Source of the DNA: Eudorina sp. 2006-703-Eu-15
Lineage: Eukaryota; Chlorophyta; Chlorophyceae; Chlamydomonadales; Volvocaceae
Assembly (NCBI GenBank): GCA_003117195.1
Contig: BDSI01000123.1
Location: 91,584 to 155,583, forward strand
Length of the DNA stretch: 64,000 nucleotides
Direction of reading: 5' to 3'
A model generated the notes under the pieces. That model was not told the DNA's origin and ran no database searches. It saw only the letters and a program-made list of their open reading frames with translations. Positions 44,323-56,000 of this stretch are shown here, piece after piece; position 1 is the first letter of the stretch; every line of letters begins with the position of its first letter. The translations under genes were made by a program, and so were the position numbers.

Positions 44323-47300
44323 TGGAAACCGCCAGTGTGAACAAGCTGCGACAGGCGGTAGCCTGCTGGCGGCGGTTGGTGGAGCTGTACGGCCAGACGA
44401 AGACGCGCTTGGGCCGGCGCTGCGCAGAGCTGCAGCGGCAGAACGACCGGCAGGCGCGACAGCTGGAGCAGAGCAGGTGGGGTCCTACGGCCGCGTGGGA
44501 AAGGGAAAGGGAAAGGGAAGGGAAGGGAAGGGAAGGGAAGGGAAGGGAAGGGAAGGGAAGGGAAGGGAAGGGAAGGGAAGGGAAGGGAAGGGAAGGGAAG
44601 GGAAGGGAAGGGAAGGGAAGGGAAGGGAAGGGAAGGGAAGGGAAGGGAAGGAAGGGAAGGGAAGGGAAGGGAAGGGAAGGGAAGGGAAGGGAAGGGAAGG
44701 GAAGGGAAGGGAAGGGAAGGGAAGGGAAGGGAAGGGAAGGGAAGGGAAGGGAAGGGAAGGGAAGGGAAGGGAAGGGAAGGGAAGGGAAGGGAAGGGAAGG
44801 GAAGGGAAGGGAAAGGAAAGGAAGGGAAGGGAAGGGAAGGGAAGGGTCCTAGGTGTCGTTGTCCATGTTGGATGCGAGGTCCGGGTGGGGGAGGGCGAGG
44901 CCGTCCGGCTGAGCTGCGGCGCGGGCAGCCACCGGAGGGCTGACAGCAGAGAGCCCGGGAGGGCGAGGCCGTCTTGGTGTGTGGCAGATGTTTGACCTGT
45001 TGGTCATTGCGTTACAGGCTGCAGCAGAAGCGACAGGCCATGGAGGTCGAGGCGGCTCGGGCTGTCGAGATGGAGACGGTGCAGGTGCGCTATGGGTCGG
45101 CACCCTGCGGTGCAGGACGGGGCCGATTGCGCTGTCAGGGGAGCGGTGTTGTCTCGGATGGAGAGCATGTTAAAGCCGCGGATGCTAAAACTCATGGGGG
45201 GCTGACTGCACGGATAGCACGCCTTGTTCCCAGCGTCTCTTGGCTGACATTGGTTAAGGGCCGCTCGCGGCCCGTTTGGAGGACACCGCCAGGGCACGCC
45301 AAGAGCGCAAGGATAGTGTATGGGCCGGATCCGTGTGCGGGCATGCCAGCCCGTTTGTATCAGAGAACCGAGTCGCGAGAGCCGTGTGCCTGTTTGTCGG
45401 TGCAAGGCAAGGCAGGAGTGCGTGTCACCCGGGTGTGTGCGTGGACGCAGGCGCTGGCCCAGAGCCGCGAGGAGCAGGCGCGGCAGCAGCAGATGGTCAC
45501 GGGGCTGCGGGATCAGGTGCGGCTGGCGGCCCTCGAGAAGGCTGCACTGGAGGCGCGGGTGGCGGCGGCCGAGCAAGAGGTGGCGCGGCTCCAGGGTGAG
45601 TTCCAGTCGGCACAGCGGGAGCTGCTGCAAGCGCGGGAAGACGCGGCACAGCAGCGGCAGGAGTTGCTGCAAGCGCGGGAAGACGCGGCACAGCAGCGGC
45701 AGGAGTTGCTGCAAGCGCGGGAAGACGCGACACAGCAGCGGCAGGAGTTGCTGCAGGCGCGGGAAGACGCGGCACAGCAGCGGCAGGAGTTGCTGCAAGC
45801 GCGGGAAGACGCGGCACAGCAGCGGCAGGAGTTGCTGCAAGCGCGGGAAGACGCGACACAGCAGCGGCAGGAGTTGCTGCAGGCGCGGGAAGACGCGGCA
45901 CAGCAGCGGCAGGAGTTGCTGCAGGCGCGGGAAGACACGGCGCGACAGCGCACGGAGCAGGAGGCACAGGCTGAGGAGCTGCGCCGGGCGCAGGCGGCAG
46001 AGTGGGAGGACGCCCGGCTGCATCTGCAGCGGCAGCTCCAGGAGCGGACGGCGGCGGCGGAAGCGGCGGAGGCGCGGCGGCAGGAGATTGCGGCGCAGGC
46101 TGAGGATGCGGCACGGCGGCAGGCGCAGCAGCTGCAGCACCAACTGGACCAGGCGCAGCGGAGGCAAGAGCAGGAGCTCACAGCGTTGCGAAGGCAGCTG
46201 GCGGAGGCGCTGCAGGGAGCCGCAGCCGCGGCGGGGGGTGCCGGCGGCGATGGTCCCGTTGACGGCATCCCGTACAGTGGCGCCGTGCAGTTGTACGGAC
46301 AGAGAGCCGAGGCGGTGCCAGAGACCTCCGGGGAGTCGGATCGCGCTTGTGAGTGTCTATAGACCGCGTCGTGCCGAGGAGAGGAACAAGGCATGGGCTG
46401 CACAGCGTCGCCCGACGATTGAACGGTTTGGGTTAAGCACACACACACACACATGCGCATCTCCACACAAGTGCTTTTTACGTGCTGGCAGGCGTTGTTG
46501 TGTCGGCGTGTCCCCGCCAGGCCGCCTCGGTTATGAGTCCAGCCAACCCAGTCAGTTATTAGCCCCACAAGGACTCACACGGTCTCGCCGCCCGTACGAT
46601 GTTGCTCTGCGCCGTGTACGGACGCCCTGTGCGGCGCATTCTTGGTTTGGTGTTTTCGGAGCCTGGAAATCTGTCGGCACTCGCCCAACCCAATGGCAGC
46701 CGACACGGAAGCCCCCGCTGCAGCACCGCACCTCGCCGCAATGCACCGCACCTCACCGTGCACGTGGTGGGCAAGCCCACGGAAAGCAGGGCACAGTACG
46801 AGGCCTGGCATACTCTTCACTTTCACTCGCACCCTGTACGCCGTCTCACGGACATGCGCCCCCATCGGGTTGGCCTCACGGCACCTGATGGCCGCAGATA
46901 TCGAGCAGCTCGAGGCCACCGCGGCGCGGCTGCGTGGCGACGTGATGCGGCAGATGGCGGAGCGGTCGGCGGAGCGGGCGGCACTGGAGGCCGAGGTCGA
47001 GCGCTGGCGGCAGCTCGCCAGGGTACGTCTGGGTGAGGGTGGGATGGGAGGTGGTGGAAGCAGGTGGAGGAGGAGGAGGAGGGGTGACAGGAAATTGGTA
47101 GCCATACATATACTGCGCTGCTGGCGGGTCTCGAGAAGATGATTCCTGTCGCCCCTCCTGCTCCTCCTGCTCCTCCACTGCGCAGCGACCAGAGTAAAGG
47201 TCCGACATAGAATCGACTGTACCGGGATCTCGAGCGATGTGACGACGCCCACATTGTAGGCCTTCACAAAGTACTGACTGAAAGCGTAGGCACCGACACG

Positions 47301-48452
47301 AAATAGATCCGCCTAATGCCAGAGGAGGAGAGGGGTAGGAGGATCAGAGGGGGAAAAGAACGGGGGAGGAGAAAGGGGGCGGAGAAAGGGGAGGGCAAGG
47401 AGGAGGAGGAGGCGGGAGGAAGAGGAAGGAGCGTTAGGTGTTAACGTTATGGGCAGCAGACTGGGACAGACCGGCGGGTCCATATGGAAGGGCGCGTCGG
47501 AAGTACCGCTGGAACTACTTCCGACGTGCCACACGCTGCCCGGGAAGTGGGCCTCCCAGCTTAGTGACCCTCTCGGTGCGGTCAACGTTCGTCCCCGCCC
47601 TGGCGGCTGCCGCTGCGCTGCGCGATCTCACGCCGCGCGGCATCGCGTCACGCCCCGTCGGGTGGCGCTGACGTCCCTGCGACCTTCATGTCAACAGCCA
47701 GCGAAACAGCATAAGCCCCTCGACCCTCTTCAAGCCCTCCTCCGATTCTGTTTGTCATGTCCCCCCTCCCCCCGCCCCCCATGGTGCAGCGAGCTTCGTC
47801 TCGTCCCGCGGAGCACCCCTCACAGCACCAGCCCGCCGCCTTCCTTCCCAGGGCCCCCCAGCAGCAGCAGCAGCAGCACCCAGTGGCCCAGCGCCAACAT
47901 CAGCCTCACGCGTACGCAGTCGCGTCGCATCTCCCATCGGCCGGCGGTGTGGACATGGACTCGTCGTATGCGGGCCCCAGCCAGGGCTACGGCCAAGGGA
48001 TGCGGCAGCACCAAGGCATATACACGGGCCACGGCTTCGTCGGCAGCGCTGCAGCGGACGGCGGCGCGCCCGGGCTCCCAACCGCATTCTACGGCCAGCT
48101 CCCACAGCAGCAGCAGCAGCAGCAGCAGCAGCCACAGCAGCACATGCAGCTCCAACCGCACGCCGCCGCGCACGCATACCAGCCTTATCCACACCCTCCG
48201 GCGCCCTGCCCCAACCCGGGCAGCTTTCCGGTGTCTCTCGCGATGCACCAGCACCCGCAGCAGCGCATGACGGCCCCTCACAACTCGCCTCAGCAGCCGC
48301 CTTCGTCCAGAACACAGTCGCCGCCCCAGCACCCACCACTCCAGCAGCAGCCTCAGCAGTCGCCGCCGCCCCCGCTGCCGCAGCATCAGGAGCACTCACC
48401 ACCGCCACGCCAGCCGCCGCAGCCGCTGTTGGGCGAGGCAGGAGGGCCTTAG
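44323..48452 (+). CDS. Coiled-coil protein with 14-residue tandem repeats and Gln/Pro-rich tail
   Basis: Not assigned to a family. Exons 44323-44476, 45018-45084, 45451-46348, 46898-47022 and 47790-48452 join in frame to about 635 residues. Helical, charged segments: LRQAVACWRRLVELYGQTKT, LQQKRQAMEVEAARAVEMET, a long coiled coil from 45451 with eight copies of ELLQAREDAAQQRQ, then IEQLEATAARLRGDVMRQMA. The last exon is Gln/Pro/His-rich with runs of 6 and 9 Gln. Repeated heptad-like charge patterns support a long coiled coil. No start codon is found; exon 44323 needs one base from an upstream exon. That phase fits both the 42205 and 42709 ends of the PHD gene, so the two could be one transcript, although a stop-bearing exon at 43571-43684 argues for two genes. 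Function unknown; structural or scaffold roles are typical for such proteins. Confidence 0.65.
44498..44846. repeat. GGGAA pentanucleotide satellite in intron
   Basis: About 69 units of GGGAA with a slipped 4-bp unit near 44648 and GGAAA variants at both ends. It fills most of the 44477-45017 intron. The long frames it creates on the plus strand are repeat artefacts. Confidence 0.97.
45406..45440 (+). repeat. Short interspersed repeat family, fragment f
   Basis: CAAGGCAGGAGTGCGTGTCA matches the family head. It lies in the 45085-45450 intron just before its acceptor. Confidence 0.4.
45619..45954 (+). repeat. 42-bp coding tandem repeat, eight units
   Basis: Each unit encodes ELLQAREDAxQQRQ. 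Units 1, 2, 4, 5 and 7 have Ala at the variable site; units 3 and 6 have Thr; unit 8 is diverged (EDTARQRTEQ). The A-A-T order recurs, suggesting a 126-bp block was duplicated. Confidence 0.95.
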
Positions 48453-50623
48453 GAGGGCGCACGGGCCCAACATGACCAGGCTCGGTCAGGTCCAGGGAAC
48501 CCACTCGGGGCCCCCACCCGGCAGGGTCCGTCAGGCCCAGGGTCCAGGACAGGGCGCAAAGTGAAGCGCGCCGACAGGGCAGGCCATTAGAGCAAGGCGT
48601 CGCGGGCGCGCTTTCAACCTCCCTTGCAAGTGTGACTTCTAGAGGGCCGCGTATGGGGCAGCCCGTTTGCTCCGCCATCGCGGGCTGCCGGCCTTTTCCC
48701 CATCACCAATAGCGGCGTAGGGGCGGCCGTGAAACGCCGCGAGGCCTCCGCCTGGGCTGCGCGGAGCTCCGAGGCCGCGTCGAAGCGCAGCACGACAGCA
48801 GGCAGTCCATGTTGCGGCAGGGACGCTGATGCTCCGTCGCCTCGGGTGAGCGGCCACACACTGCCCCAGTTTTAATATTGACGGCGCCGTGCTGATCTGG
48901 GTTGTTCGCCCGTCGTGAAAGGCGAATGGCGGCCCAGGGGCAGCGCGCGTAGGGGCTCAGCGCAGGGCGCGTAGGGGCAGGGCGTGCTGTGCTGCGCGGA
49001 GTTCCCGAACTGGGGGAATTCAACAGGCACAACTGTCTTTGTTGGCGAGGGATTGCGTAAACGTGACACTTGTCGTACTAAGAACGCGTCGTATCGCGCA
49101 TTCCGCATCGCAATACCAGCAATCTCATGGTGGCTGCGCGGACTACTGCTTTCATGCTTCTCATCTCATGCTTCTTATGTTCCGCCGACTGTCGTTTGTG
49201 TTGATGTGTGTTATGTTCCCTCGGCTGTCGTTTGCGTTGATGTGTTGTGTGTGTATGTACGTGTGTGAGGGGTGAGGGCGGGTTGTTGCGCGCATGGAAT
49301 GTGCATCATCTGCTTGCGTACACGGCAAGGCTAGCACTGGCACAGAAGGCGACGCAGGGGTGACGTGGGCCTCGGCGATCGTCAAACCGGCGGCGCTGTG
49401 CATCGCACATTGCGGGCTTACGGCGTTTGGCCAGCATATCGGTCAAAACGCCTTCATCGTATCCATGTCGCCCTGGGGACACCCCCCGCAAGGACACTGC
49501 GAACGAGTGCGTTATCCTTTCGGAGTTCCCTTGGCCCGGTTTCTTTCATACTCGATGGCCCCGTCTAGATGGGGTCTAATGTCCAGAGCCTCGCCTTCAG
49601 ATCGCGGCTGGGCATACCATATGCAGCTATCCTGTCTCTCTTCTCTTCTTATCTTCAAGGTTTCTATCGGCTTCTATCGGTTTCTGCGGTAGGGTCCCGG
49701 TTGAGGAAGTCTGGGGCAGTCCGGCGCTGTTGCCGCGTGACTCCCCGGGGGGACTGCCAGGTTCGTGGTTGGCGTGGCCACCTCTTGCTCTTCGACGCTG
49801 CTGCTTCATTGTCTGTCTGGGAGTCTGGGAGGGGCATCACTTTGGAGAAGATGCCGGAGTGGTTTGTGCGCGTGTCCCTGATCCTCACCGGGGGTTCAGT
49901 GCCTGGGCGGGGGCGGCCTGATGGCTCGACCCCGGGCCCCGGGCCAAGCTGCCTTGGATCCTTTTGCAGAGTGTTGGTGCGACTGGGTGGCCGCTAAGCT
50001 CAGACGCGATGCATTTTGGCGGAGGGCGCTGCAACCGCTGCAACCGTTGCAACTCGCGGTGTATGCCGGTGTGTGCGGTGTGCACCTGTCGATTATGACG
50101 ATGCACGCGGCGTGGAAGGGTCACAGGAGTTGGCTCGATGCGCTGATTTGTGTGCGTGCGTGTGTGTATGGGTGCGTGTGTGTGTCAAGAGAGGCTCCCG
50201 GACGCTGCCTGGCCACTGAGCACAGGGTAGCGGGTCAAGGTGCAGCTGGACAGAAGTATAGGGCAAACCAAGCAGGTAACGTTGCTGTATATTTTAAGTA
50301 GCCATCTGCTGTCAGGTTTGCATGGCCGTTGTCGGTTGGCAAATCGGGCTGAAAGTGAGCCGCTGCAATAACAATCCGATAACGACTCCATAACCAGGTT
50401 AGTCTGATTACTCAATACTCTTTCAATCGTCAGTTTGCGTGCAGAAGTCGCAAGGCCCCTTACATTTGGTGCACGACAAACCGAAAAGGCAAAGAGTCCC
50501 GTAACCAGTTTTCACAAATATTTCTAAACTTCATGTACAGTACATAATTACGATTCTGAATCCTAACCAGTTGAAGCGGACGAACGATTTCAAGTCGACC
50601 AATTTTGTGAACAACCGTGAGCC
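48453..50623. other. Intergenic region, no gene recognised
   Basis: Should hold the 3' UTR of the coiled-coil gene and the promoter of the LC7 gene. Open frames up to about 140 codons (49569-49997, 49921-50301) have no recognisable domain. The last ~350 bp before 50624 are AT-rich. Confidence 0.5.
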
Positions 50624-50941
50624 ATGGTGGACGTTGCTGCGGTCGATGAGACTTTCAAGCGCTTGCAAAGTCATAAAGGTGTCCTAGGGATAATTGTCAT
50701 CAACGCGGACGGCATTGCCATCCGCACGACCTTTGACAACGACTTGACCGTGCAATACGCGGCGCTTGTATCGCATTTTACCGTCAAGGCACGGTCTGCT
50801 GTCAAGAAGCTGGATGGCGATAACGACCTCAAGTTCTTGCGGATACGCTCCAAGAAGCACGAGATTATGATAGCACCGGAGTTCGAAAAATCGCACGAAT
50901 ACTATCTTGTTGTGGTTCAAGACCCGTCCAGGGAGACGTGA
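50624..50941 (+). CDS. DYNLRB1: Roadblock/LC7-type cytoplasmic and flagellar dynein light chain
   Basis: Binds the dynein intermediate chains; the Chlamydomonas LC7a protein (ODA15 locus) is needed for outer-arm assembly and also occurs in cytoplasmic and inner-arm dyneins. A single uninterrupted frame of 105 residues. Family blocks: [70 protein letters not shown] and [10 protein letters not shown]. The length is normal for the family. The start Met precedes the first conserved helix at the expected distance. It is the only gene in the window without introns. TGTAA at 51407-51411 is a candidate poly(A) signal, implying a 3' UTR near 0.5 kb. Confidence 0.97.
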   Translation: MVDVAAVDETFKRLQSHKGVLGIIVINADGIAIRTTFDNDLTVQYAALVSHFTVKARSAVKKLDGDNDLKFLRIRSKKHEIMIAPEFEKSHEYYLVVVQDPSRET

Positions 50942-53093
50942 GCGCGTGAGACGTGAGCGCGTGGATGCCGCAGTGGCAGCAGGCCACGTCGGCCTGTCTC
51001 GGGCCTGTCCCGTTTTGAGTACTCGACGCACTCAATACAAGGATGCATCGCACTAGACGTGTATGCCATAAGTGTATGGAAGGGCAAGACGGGGCCGTGT
51101 GGGGAACCCGCAGCTGCGTGCCGGGGAACCCTGGAGGTGCGAGCGATATGCCCAGGGCCGTGCAGTGGACGTTCTGAGTTCGGCGGCGCGGCTGTCGCAA
51201 AGGATTGCGTGCGGCTTCCTTGAGGTATGAGAAAGAGTCTCTTGTATCGTGCATGAGGGCGTCATGTGTGTTGAGGTATTATGACGGTCAGCTTTTAGGG
51301 CATAACGTGCGAACTGGTTCACGATCGTGTTTGTCTCCCTGCTGCCTTCCCATTTGTTTTGGGTTAGCACTGCGTTCGCTGTGTCTTCTGCGAAAACAGT
51401 GCGCGCTGTAATGTTTCCTACCCTTGTTTCCGTTACGAAGCCGGTTCCGAATGCCCAGCTACCATCCTCGCCTAATGGAAGACCTGCTACAACTAGGAGC
51501 TCTTCATTCACGGCAGCATCACGAGGCGGCTGGCGGAACACAATGCACAACGGTCAGGATAGTTCCATACCTGGCACCTCCCAGCGCCGCCAGCGCCAGG
51601 GTGGCGTTGTCAGACGGCATGGCGCATCAGGCCACAACGGGCCAGAGGAGAACCTTCCTACTCGTACTGCGCGGTGAGAAGCATGTATCCGGCGAAGGAG
51701 CTGAGCTGACTATTTAGCTTCGCGCGTCAGGATGTCGAGACGTCCACCAGCTGTCGGTCGGCGGCCGGGACATCACCAACAAGTTGTGTTACGCCGGTTA
51801 CGCAAGGGTGCGAAACGCCACGGCCCATACCCCAAGAGAGCATAGGGTGCGACCGTTGCACACAATTACGTCAGAAGTGCGGATTTTTCAGTAATCAGTG
51901 CTACCGTGGGCTTCGGAACTGAAAAGGGCAGTGAAACCGGCTAGAGCCAGCTGTGTGCCTAACACCTGACCGCAGCGCACCCGATCGGCCCCGTGTGTGC
52001 CCTCATTTGGCACCTGTTGGTGTGTGCATGCCAATCAGCATTTTTAGTTCAAGACAAGCACATGTCCAGCGCCTTTGCATACGTCGAAAAGGACGAGCAC
52101 GCTGGATGTCATGACGCTGGGTCTTGCTCCTTCCGCTCGACCACAGGGCCCCATGTCGCCCCGTCGGCATCATTTCGGCGCTAAGGTTGGCATTCCGGCG
52201 CTGGGATGACCTCGTCAATGCTGCCCTCCTGGAACCGCCTCTTGGGCAGAGGCGGTGGCGGGGCCCGCCCCACCAGGCTGGTGCTGCCGTACCCAGAGGA
52301 CGACCGGGTTCCGGAGCTGCTGACGCTGGGCACCGTGGCTGCGCGGTTTGGGTGGGCTGGTTGGCCTGCTGCATAGGACTTGTTTGGATCAAGGCCGAAG
52401 ATGGGAACTGCTCATACGTCTTACAACCCCACTGGCAATGAACTTGCAAGCCGCCTCGGCGCGAATCCCAGGTTGATAGAGAAGAAGCTAGGAAGAACTG
52501 GGCTCTAGAGGGTCGTGACAGGGCGTAAAGCGTCGGGAAAACCACGTTCGGTCCTTACTGCATACAAGTCGTCTGAACGGCCGTCTTTGTCATGTCGAGG
52601 GCAGTTGAGACCTAACAATGCAGTAGAACTCGACTCTTGTAAAGGGACTACCCCGCATTCCACTCTTGGGCCCTATTTAGGCACAACCCAAAGTGTGACT
52701 TGAACACACAAGGTACCTGACAGGAGTGCCGTAACACCATGATATCCCCACAAGTATCTGATAAGAAGTGCTCAACTCCGGCATCTTTCGGAGAAAAACC
52801 ACCGATGGTCATGATCTGACGAAACAGTGAAGCATATGAACAGATATGTCGGTCATAATGTCGTCAACGCACTTGGTTCCTCTTCGTGAAGGGAAATTAT
52901 TTGCACTGTTATGAAATTTATACGACAATACGGCACCACTGGTTGCAACAAGGTCTTTGGTCTTCGCCTATACCAAGGCCAACATACGACGATGAAGTAT
53001 GAGTTTAAATTTAGAGTTGGCTAAATCACCAGCATGTTGGAAACCTGACGGCTTTACACAGGGCGCTGAGTTGTCTCGGCGCCTTGCGGCAAG
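50942..53093. other. 3' UTR of LC7 gene and intergenic region
   Basis: Apart from the candidate poly(A) signal at 51407-51411 and a small open frame at 52206, nothing is recognised. A 165-codon minus frame at 51550-51053 shows no domain. 52700-53000 is AT-richer. Confidence 0.45.
52206..52376 (+). CDS. Small open frame, 56 residues, not recognised
   Basis: Reads MTSSMLPSWNRLLGRG then PTRLVLPYPEDDRVPELLTL, with a balanced amino-acid mix unlike the surrounding random frames. It may be a short gene, one exon of a longer one, or chance. No homologue is known to me. Confidence 0.25.
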   Translation: MTSSMLPSWNRLLGRGGGGARPTRLVLPYPEDDRVPELLTLGTVAARFGWAGWPAA

Positions 53094-56000
53094 ATGAGTA
53101 GTTTCCTGTGCTCTTGTTTTTGGAGCCCGCGGCCTAAGATTCCGGAGGAGTACTTGCGGCCCCAAGGTCTTTACTCGCTGGAGCGGGTAGACCTGAAGAA
53201 GCTGAAGCGCTTAATTCGGAATCAGCAGCTTGCACCATGCCATCCTGGCGCTGAGGAGCCTGGGACTGGGCAGGATGTAAGCACACAGCGGTGGCCGTGT
53301 TTGCTGTGCGCTCCCTCGGCCGGACCAACCTGACGCCGGTGGTGTGCTTTCTTTGTCTGCAGCTTGAGGAATGCCCCATATGCTTTCTTTATTATCCAAT
53401 TCTAAACAGTTCGTTGTGCTGCCATAAGCGCGTGTGCACGGAGTGCTTCCTTCAGGCAAGCGTTTCAGTGCAAAGGGTGACTTGGATGATCGATAAGGTT
53501 GCAAAAGGTCATCATAGATTGACGCTAACTTAGTTATGCCTTGTAGGTGCAAACCAGCACGCCCCCGCACCAACTGAGCTCGTGCCCTTTCTGCAAAGTG
53601 ACTCGGCCAACGGGTTATCTTGTAAAGGTGAGCATGTGGCGCGTGAATGTGGTTGTCCTCGTGCTTAGCTCAATCCGACTTATTTCGGAACGTGCCGGCG
53701 ACACGTCTTGCGTTCGTTGCCCTCTGCAGCTCATCGGTGCAAGGACAGCGGAGGAGAAAGAACAGGAGCGCGTTGAGGAGCAGAAGGTCATAGAAGCGAG
53801 AATTCGTGAACGGGAGGTGCGGCATAAAGGTTACGGAGTGGGCGCGCGGTGCCTGTAACCGGAGAACGTGAAAAGGTTATTTGGAGACATTATTGAAAGT
53901 AGTTTTTTGATGTGAGCGACATGATATGGCAGATGCCGCTCTTTTGTTGGTGCGCATGCTGCCTGCCTCCTCATGTACTCGATTTGTGTACTCGATTTGA
54001 TATTTAACGGCATCTGTAATACACGGCCATCATCCAGCGGTCTAGCTGTTGCGGAAGAGCGTGTGGGGTTTCTCACTTCCACACCCCCTTCAGGTTCACC
54101 CCAACCGTCAGTCGGTGACGAGCCCGGCTGCACACTGTACAAAGGCACCACTGGGACTGAAACCCCTCTGCTGCCAACGTTTCGTAGGAGGAGATGCGGC
54201 GTGACCAGGAACGTGCCCTTCAGCGACAACAACAGCAGCCAACAACAGCTGCAACGACTGCGACAACTGCTGGCAGCAATAGCACCGCAGCACAACAGCA
54301 ACATCAGCAAAGTTCATCTGCGGTCATGGCTGCCGCTGCGGCGGCTGCAGCTTCGTCGCTAGAACCGTCGGGTGCGGTGGCCGCATCGGCTACAGGTGTC
54401 AGGTCCGCTGGCCGCGGGGCTGCAGCCGCCGCAGGTGTGGTGCCCACAGCCGCATCAGAGCCCGCCTCGGTGGGCACCCATGGCCACAGCGGTGGCGGAG
54501 GCCATGCAAGCCATTACACGCAGCGACATGCGAACTCCGACCGTCATCGTTCAGCGGGAGTCGCCGCATCTACCGAGGGAGGTACGGCGGCGAGCACGGG
54601 CCGCATCGGCGGCGGCGGTGTATACCCGACGGCGTCGGGGCGACGGGCAGCTGCACAGCTCCAGCTCCAGCAGCAGCAGTTGCATGGCCAGCACCATCCT
54701 GGCGACCGTCATCCCGCAGGCGCTGAGGTGCGGCACAAGAATGGTTGTCGTGCCGCGAGACAACACAGGTGGTCGCGATTGGCAGGGTCGAGATGTTAGT
54801 ATTACTAGGAGAGGCGACGGGAAAGAAGACCGAGCAGGTTGAGACGGCTTTGCCAGATGACAGCCGGGACAGCGGGGGCCGCAGGGCGTGGTGTGTAGCA
54901 GCTCTAGGCAAGGTTGGGTGCGTCGATGACAATGGTCTTCTCTTCTGTCGCCTGGTCGTGTTTCCGTTTGCCATGTGCGCGCGTCATGCCTTCAAGCCTG
55001 GCGTGTCCGGTGTTAATGAAGGTCTTTGCCACATGTGCATGGCTGGGTTGCGCGTGCGCCAGCACCATGATTGCTCACTCGGGTCGCCCGGACAGCCATG
55101 GGCAGGGTCAAACAAGTACCGCCCAGGGCTTTATCTGCACGCGCCAGGGTCAGCACGGTCTGACTGGCTCACTGACCAGCTGGCTAACCACGTCAACGGA
55201 TGCTGCTTGTGCTCAGGGCGCCGGTCGGCGGTACCGCCTCACCGACTACGTGCCGGCGGGTGTGGCGGACATCGCGATGGGCCTGGATGACATCAACGAT
55301 CTCATGGTACGACGATGACGCATGGCGCCAGCGAACGAGCTCACGGCCTGCACGGCCCTGGGCTTAGCCCATCACCTACATCGTTTGGCAGTAGGTCAAT
55401 CCTGTGTTGGGGTCGTCGTGGCTATGCCACCCATAGCACACATCAATCATGGCCGGCAATCTGACCGGGCTTGTTTGGGGGACCAGCTGAGAAATTCCAC
55501 ATCACTATGACTAGCTGCGTATACAATTTCAACAGAAGTTGGACCTTTGGGGGGTAGTGTCCTGTTGATGTAGCCGTAACGTCCGCGTCCTCTGCTTGCT
55601 TCCAACGTCCCTTTGGCCCTGGCGCCCTTGTCCTGTGCTTTTGATTCGCACCTTCCTGCGCATGGCGCAGCTCGAGCAAGCCATGTACGAGTCCCTTGCG
55701 GTGGCGGGAGCCGGCAACCCGCCGCAGGCTCAACCGGCGGCGACCCGCGGGGGCGGTCGGGGTGGCGTAACAAGGGTGGACGAGGGAGCTGTCGCCAATG
55801 AGCCCCTCCCGGACGATGACCCGCTCCTGGCCGCCGCGTTGGCGGCCAGCCTTGATGGCGACGGCGGCGCCATTGCGGGTTCCTCGGGTGACAGGCCGGC
55901 TCAGTCGGCGTCACGGGGTGCGGCGGGGGCGACCGCCGGCGCGGGTTCACCCGCAGCCGATGGACCCGCGGGTCGGGTCGGATGGCGCCAGGCGAGCGCG

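Noticed and set aside
44067..44995. Long plus-strand frames of Gly-Arg-Glu-Lys repeats
   Set aside because: They are translations of the GGGAA satellite, which lies in an intron with phase-consistent exons on both sides.
44849..46568. Several 200-390 codon frames on both strands over the coiled-coil exon
   Set aside because: All are shadows of the 42-bp tandem repeat; only the frame joining 45084 to 45451 keeps splice phase and makes a sensible coiled coil.
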